Part shown: in pieces, positions 62,580 to 64,000 of the stretch
Position numbering within the stretch: the stretch's first letter is position 1
Layout: every line of letters begins with the position of its first letter
Source of the DNA: Aminivibrio sp.
GTDB lineage: Bacteria > Synergistota > Synergistia > Synergistales > Aminobacteriaceae
Direction: 5' to 3'
NCBI RefSeq assembly: GCF_016756745.1
Contig: NZ_JAESIH010000025.1
Span: 124,001 to 188,000 of the forward strand
Length of the DNA: 64,000 nucleotides
Translations under genes and position numbers: made by a program
The notes under the pieces: model-generated
The model's database searches: none
Seen by the model: the letters and a program-made list of their open reading frames with translations, nothing else
What the model was told of the DNA's origin: nothing

Positions 62580-63548
62580 ATGGTGAGCGATATGAACAGA
62601 GTCGTTGTCCTGCCTGAGAAAGAAGATCTTCCCCTCGAAATGGACAGGGGAATGACCGGATCAGATGTGTTTCTGGAGATCGGATTCGGCAACGGAGAAT
62701 TTCTCGAGAACCTCGCCGGAGAAAACAGGCACGGGGTTTTCTGGGGAGTGGAAATGTCGAAAGCCTGCCTGATGAGAGCCTACAGAAGAATTGAAAAAAA
62801 AGGGCTCCATAATGTTTTCCTTATTTGCGGGGATGCCAGGTTTATATTGAAAGAATGCGTCCCTTCCTGTTCTCTTGAGGGGGTTTTTATGAATTTCCCC
62901 TGCCCGTGGCCGAAAAAAAAACATTCGAAGCGACGGGTGTCAAGCGGTGAATTTTCGGCGGAAATCGCTAGAGTCCTGAGGCCCGGAGGTTTTTTCGAAC
63001 TGGTCACCGATGAGGAATGGTACGGGAAGGAAGTTCGGGACGTTCTCTCATCCCATCCTTTGCTTTCCCTCTTTGCATGGGAGGTTAATCCTCCTCGAAG
63101 TATCAGGACGAAATATGAAAGAAAATGGCTCGAAATGGGGAAAAAAATATATCTTTCACGATTTTTGAAACAGGACGGGAAGTGCGAAAGAAAATCCGGT
63201 TTCCTTGGGAGGGCTGAAGAAGTGCATGTTCGGGTAATGGGAAAATATGATCTGGATTCTTTCCTCGGCAGTCTTTATGGCACGGAAGGCGACGTGCCGG
63301 ATGGGCGCTGGGTCTTCAGGAAACAGTACGCTGCCGAAGACGGAGTCCGCCTGATTGAGGTGGTCGCCGCTGACGGAGCCTTTGAACAGAAGTTTTTTCT
63401 CCAGGCGGTCCAGCGGGAGGAAGACGTGCTGATCAAAGTATCACCCTATTCCGCTCCCTTTCTGACCCCTGCGGTAAGGGGCGCTATAGAAAATCTCGCT
63501 GAAAAACTTGGAGTGCGCGCGGAAGCAGAGTCTCTCCACAGACAGGTC
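62580..63548 (+). CDS. trmB: tRNA (guanine-N7-)-methyltransferase, long form
   Basis: Makes m7G46 in tRNA; 323 residues (stop 63549-63551) against about 215-240 for E. coli-like TrmB. SAM motif VFLEIGFGNGEFL (about 30-42), GVEMSKA (about 56), GDARF (about 84), and the catalytic region FPCPWPKKKHSKRR (106-119). In the family this reads FPDPWPK; here the Asp is Cys108 (TGC 62901-62903). About 100 extra C-terminal residues (from about 220) resemble those reported in thermophile TrmB. Shine-Dalgarno GAGGGG. rsmD-like gene follows. Confidence 0.88.
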
Positions 63549-63566
63549 TGAGGAGGTGCGGCTCAT

Positions 63567-64000
63567 ATGAAGGAAGCCCGTCCAACCTCAGGGAAAGTCC
63601 TGCAGGCTCTTTTCAACATTCTCGGCAACATGCGGGACAAATCGTTCCTCGACCTGTTTTCCGGGACGGGCAGAGTGGCCCGCATGGCGAGGGACCGTGG
63701 AGCGGCTCCTATAGCGGCCGTGGAAATCGTGCCCCGGAGGGTGAAGGAAATAAGATCCCTTTTTCCCGGAGATGAAGGTGTTACCATACTGACCATGGAT
63801 GTCAGAAGAGCCGTTGTTTTTTTGCGGAGAAAGGGCTTTTTGTTCGACGTAATTTTCGCCGACCCTCCCTACGGGGCAGGGTGGCCTTCCGTTTTGGGAT
63901 CAATTCTCTTCCCCCCCGAAGGATCCCTTCTCGCTCCGGGAGGAGCGGCGGTCGTGGAACATTCGGCAAGGGAGAAAATGCCGGAAGGGGAAGGGTGGCG
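63567..64000 (+). CDS. rsmD: RsmD-like 16S rRNA guanine-N2 methyltransferase (3' partial)
   Basis: The frame starts at ATG 63567 and is still open at the window edge after 144 codons. RPTSGKVLQALFNIL (about 5-19), SAM motif FLDLFSGTGRVA (about 27-38) and the catalytic DPPY (about 108) are the RsmD set. Compared with the family it lacks the first 15 or so residues (the usual RIIAGxxKGR strand); an in-frame stop (trmB's) at 63549-63551 rules out a longer start. Shine-Dalgarno AGGAGGTG at 63551-63558. Confidence 0.85.
   Translation, partial: MKEARPTSGKVLQALFNILGNMRDKSFLDLFSGTGRVARMARDRGAAPIAAVEIVPRRVKEIRSLFPGDEGVTILTMDVRRAVVFLRRKGFLFDVIFADPPYGAGWPSVLGSILFPPEGSLLAPGGAAVVEHSAREKMPEGEGW

Overview
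The window is 64 kb of dense, GC-rich (roughly 58% by eye) bacterial chromosome. It is almost all housekeeping genes, many overlapping by 4-20 bases. Best guess is a member of Synergistota (amino-acid-fermenting, anaerobic, Aminivibrio/Aminomonas-like). This is inferred from overall protein character, Firmicutes-like gene strings (veg-ispE-purR and yicC-remA-gmk-rpoZ-coaBC-priA), a T-box on argG, a one-chain pyruvate:ferredoxin oxidoreductase and selenocysteine genes. No 16S gene is present to prove it. A HisD-family gene is cut by the left edge and an rsmD-like gene by the right edge.

Layout. 1-5.6 kb: HisD-like dehydrogenase with a ribose-type ABC importer (ATPase, permease, binding protein), then a secreted cyclohexadienyl dehydratase-like protein. 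5.6-12.5 kb: repeat copy A, SRP RNA, a CsoR-family repressor, rpsB-tsf-(terminator)-pyrH-frr, a 2-hydroxyacid dehydrogenase, an aspartate aminotransferase on the minus strand, repeat copy B and hpf. 12.5-20.4 kb: hypA-hypB-pcrA-coaE-(DHH/CBS/CCA-adding fusion)-M50 protease-surE, tightly packed. 20.4-22 kb: argG behind a consensus promoter and a T-box leader. 22-32.2 kb: minus-strand purCSQLFMNHDE operon for IMP synthesis. 32.2-40.6 kb: mobA, lepA, hemW, an unknown gene, minus-strand yedF, then selA-selB. 40.6-43.4 kb: repeat copy C, veg-ispE-purR, repeat copy D (right end only), a ferredoxin, tRNA(CAU). 43.4-57.5 kb: nif3-like, trpS-scpA-scpB-rluB-HDOD-cmk-plsC-hflX-yicC-remA-gmk-rpoZ-coaBC-priA-der, and hup. 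57.5-64 kb: rsmA, tRNA-Pro and nifJ on the minus strand, trmB and rsmD on the plus strand.

How it fits together: translation and ribosome care (rpsB, tsf, frr, hpf, lepA, rsmA, trmB, rsmD, trpS), nucleotide supply (pyrH, cmk, gmk, pur operon with a Bacillus-type PurR encoded about 10 kb away), CoA synthesis (coaBC, coaE), chromosome upkeep (scpAB, hup, priA, pcrA) and anaerobic metabolism (nifJ, ferredoxin, hydrogenase nickel insertion, selenocysteine).

Most interesting items: (1) a dispersed palindromic repeat with conserved ends and interchangeable internal hairpins (three full copies, one right-end copy); (2) a PriA that keeps all eight zinc cysteines but has lost its ATPase/helicase motifs; (3) a T-box on argG whose UGGC bulge suits a G-discriminator tRNA; (4) a HisD paralogue with Arg at a zinc-ligand Gln, next to a sugar-type importer; (5) 12-bp tandem repeats against the nifJ promoter; (6) a CoaE with an unexplained C-terminal domain.
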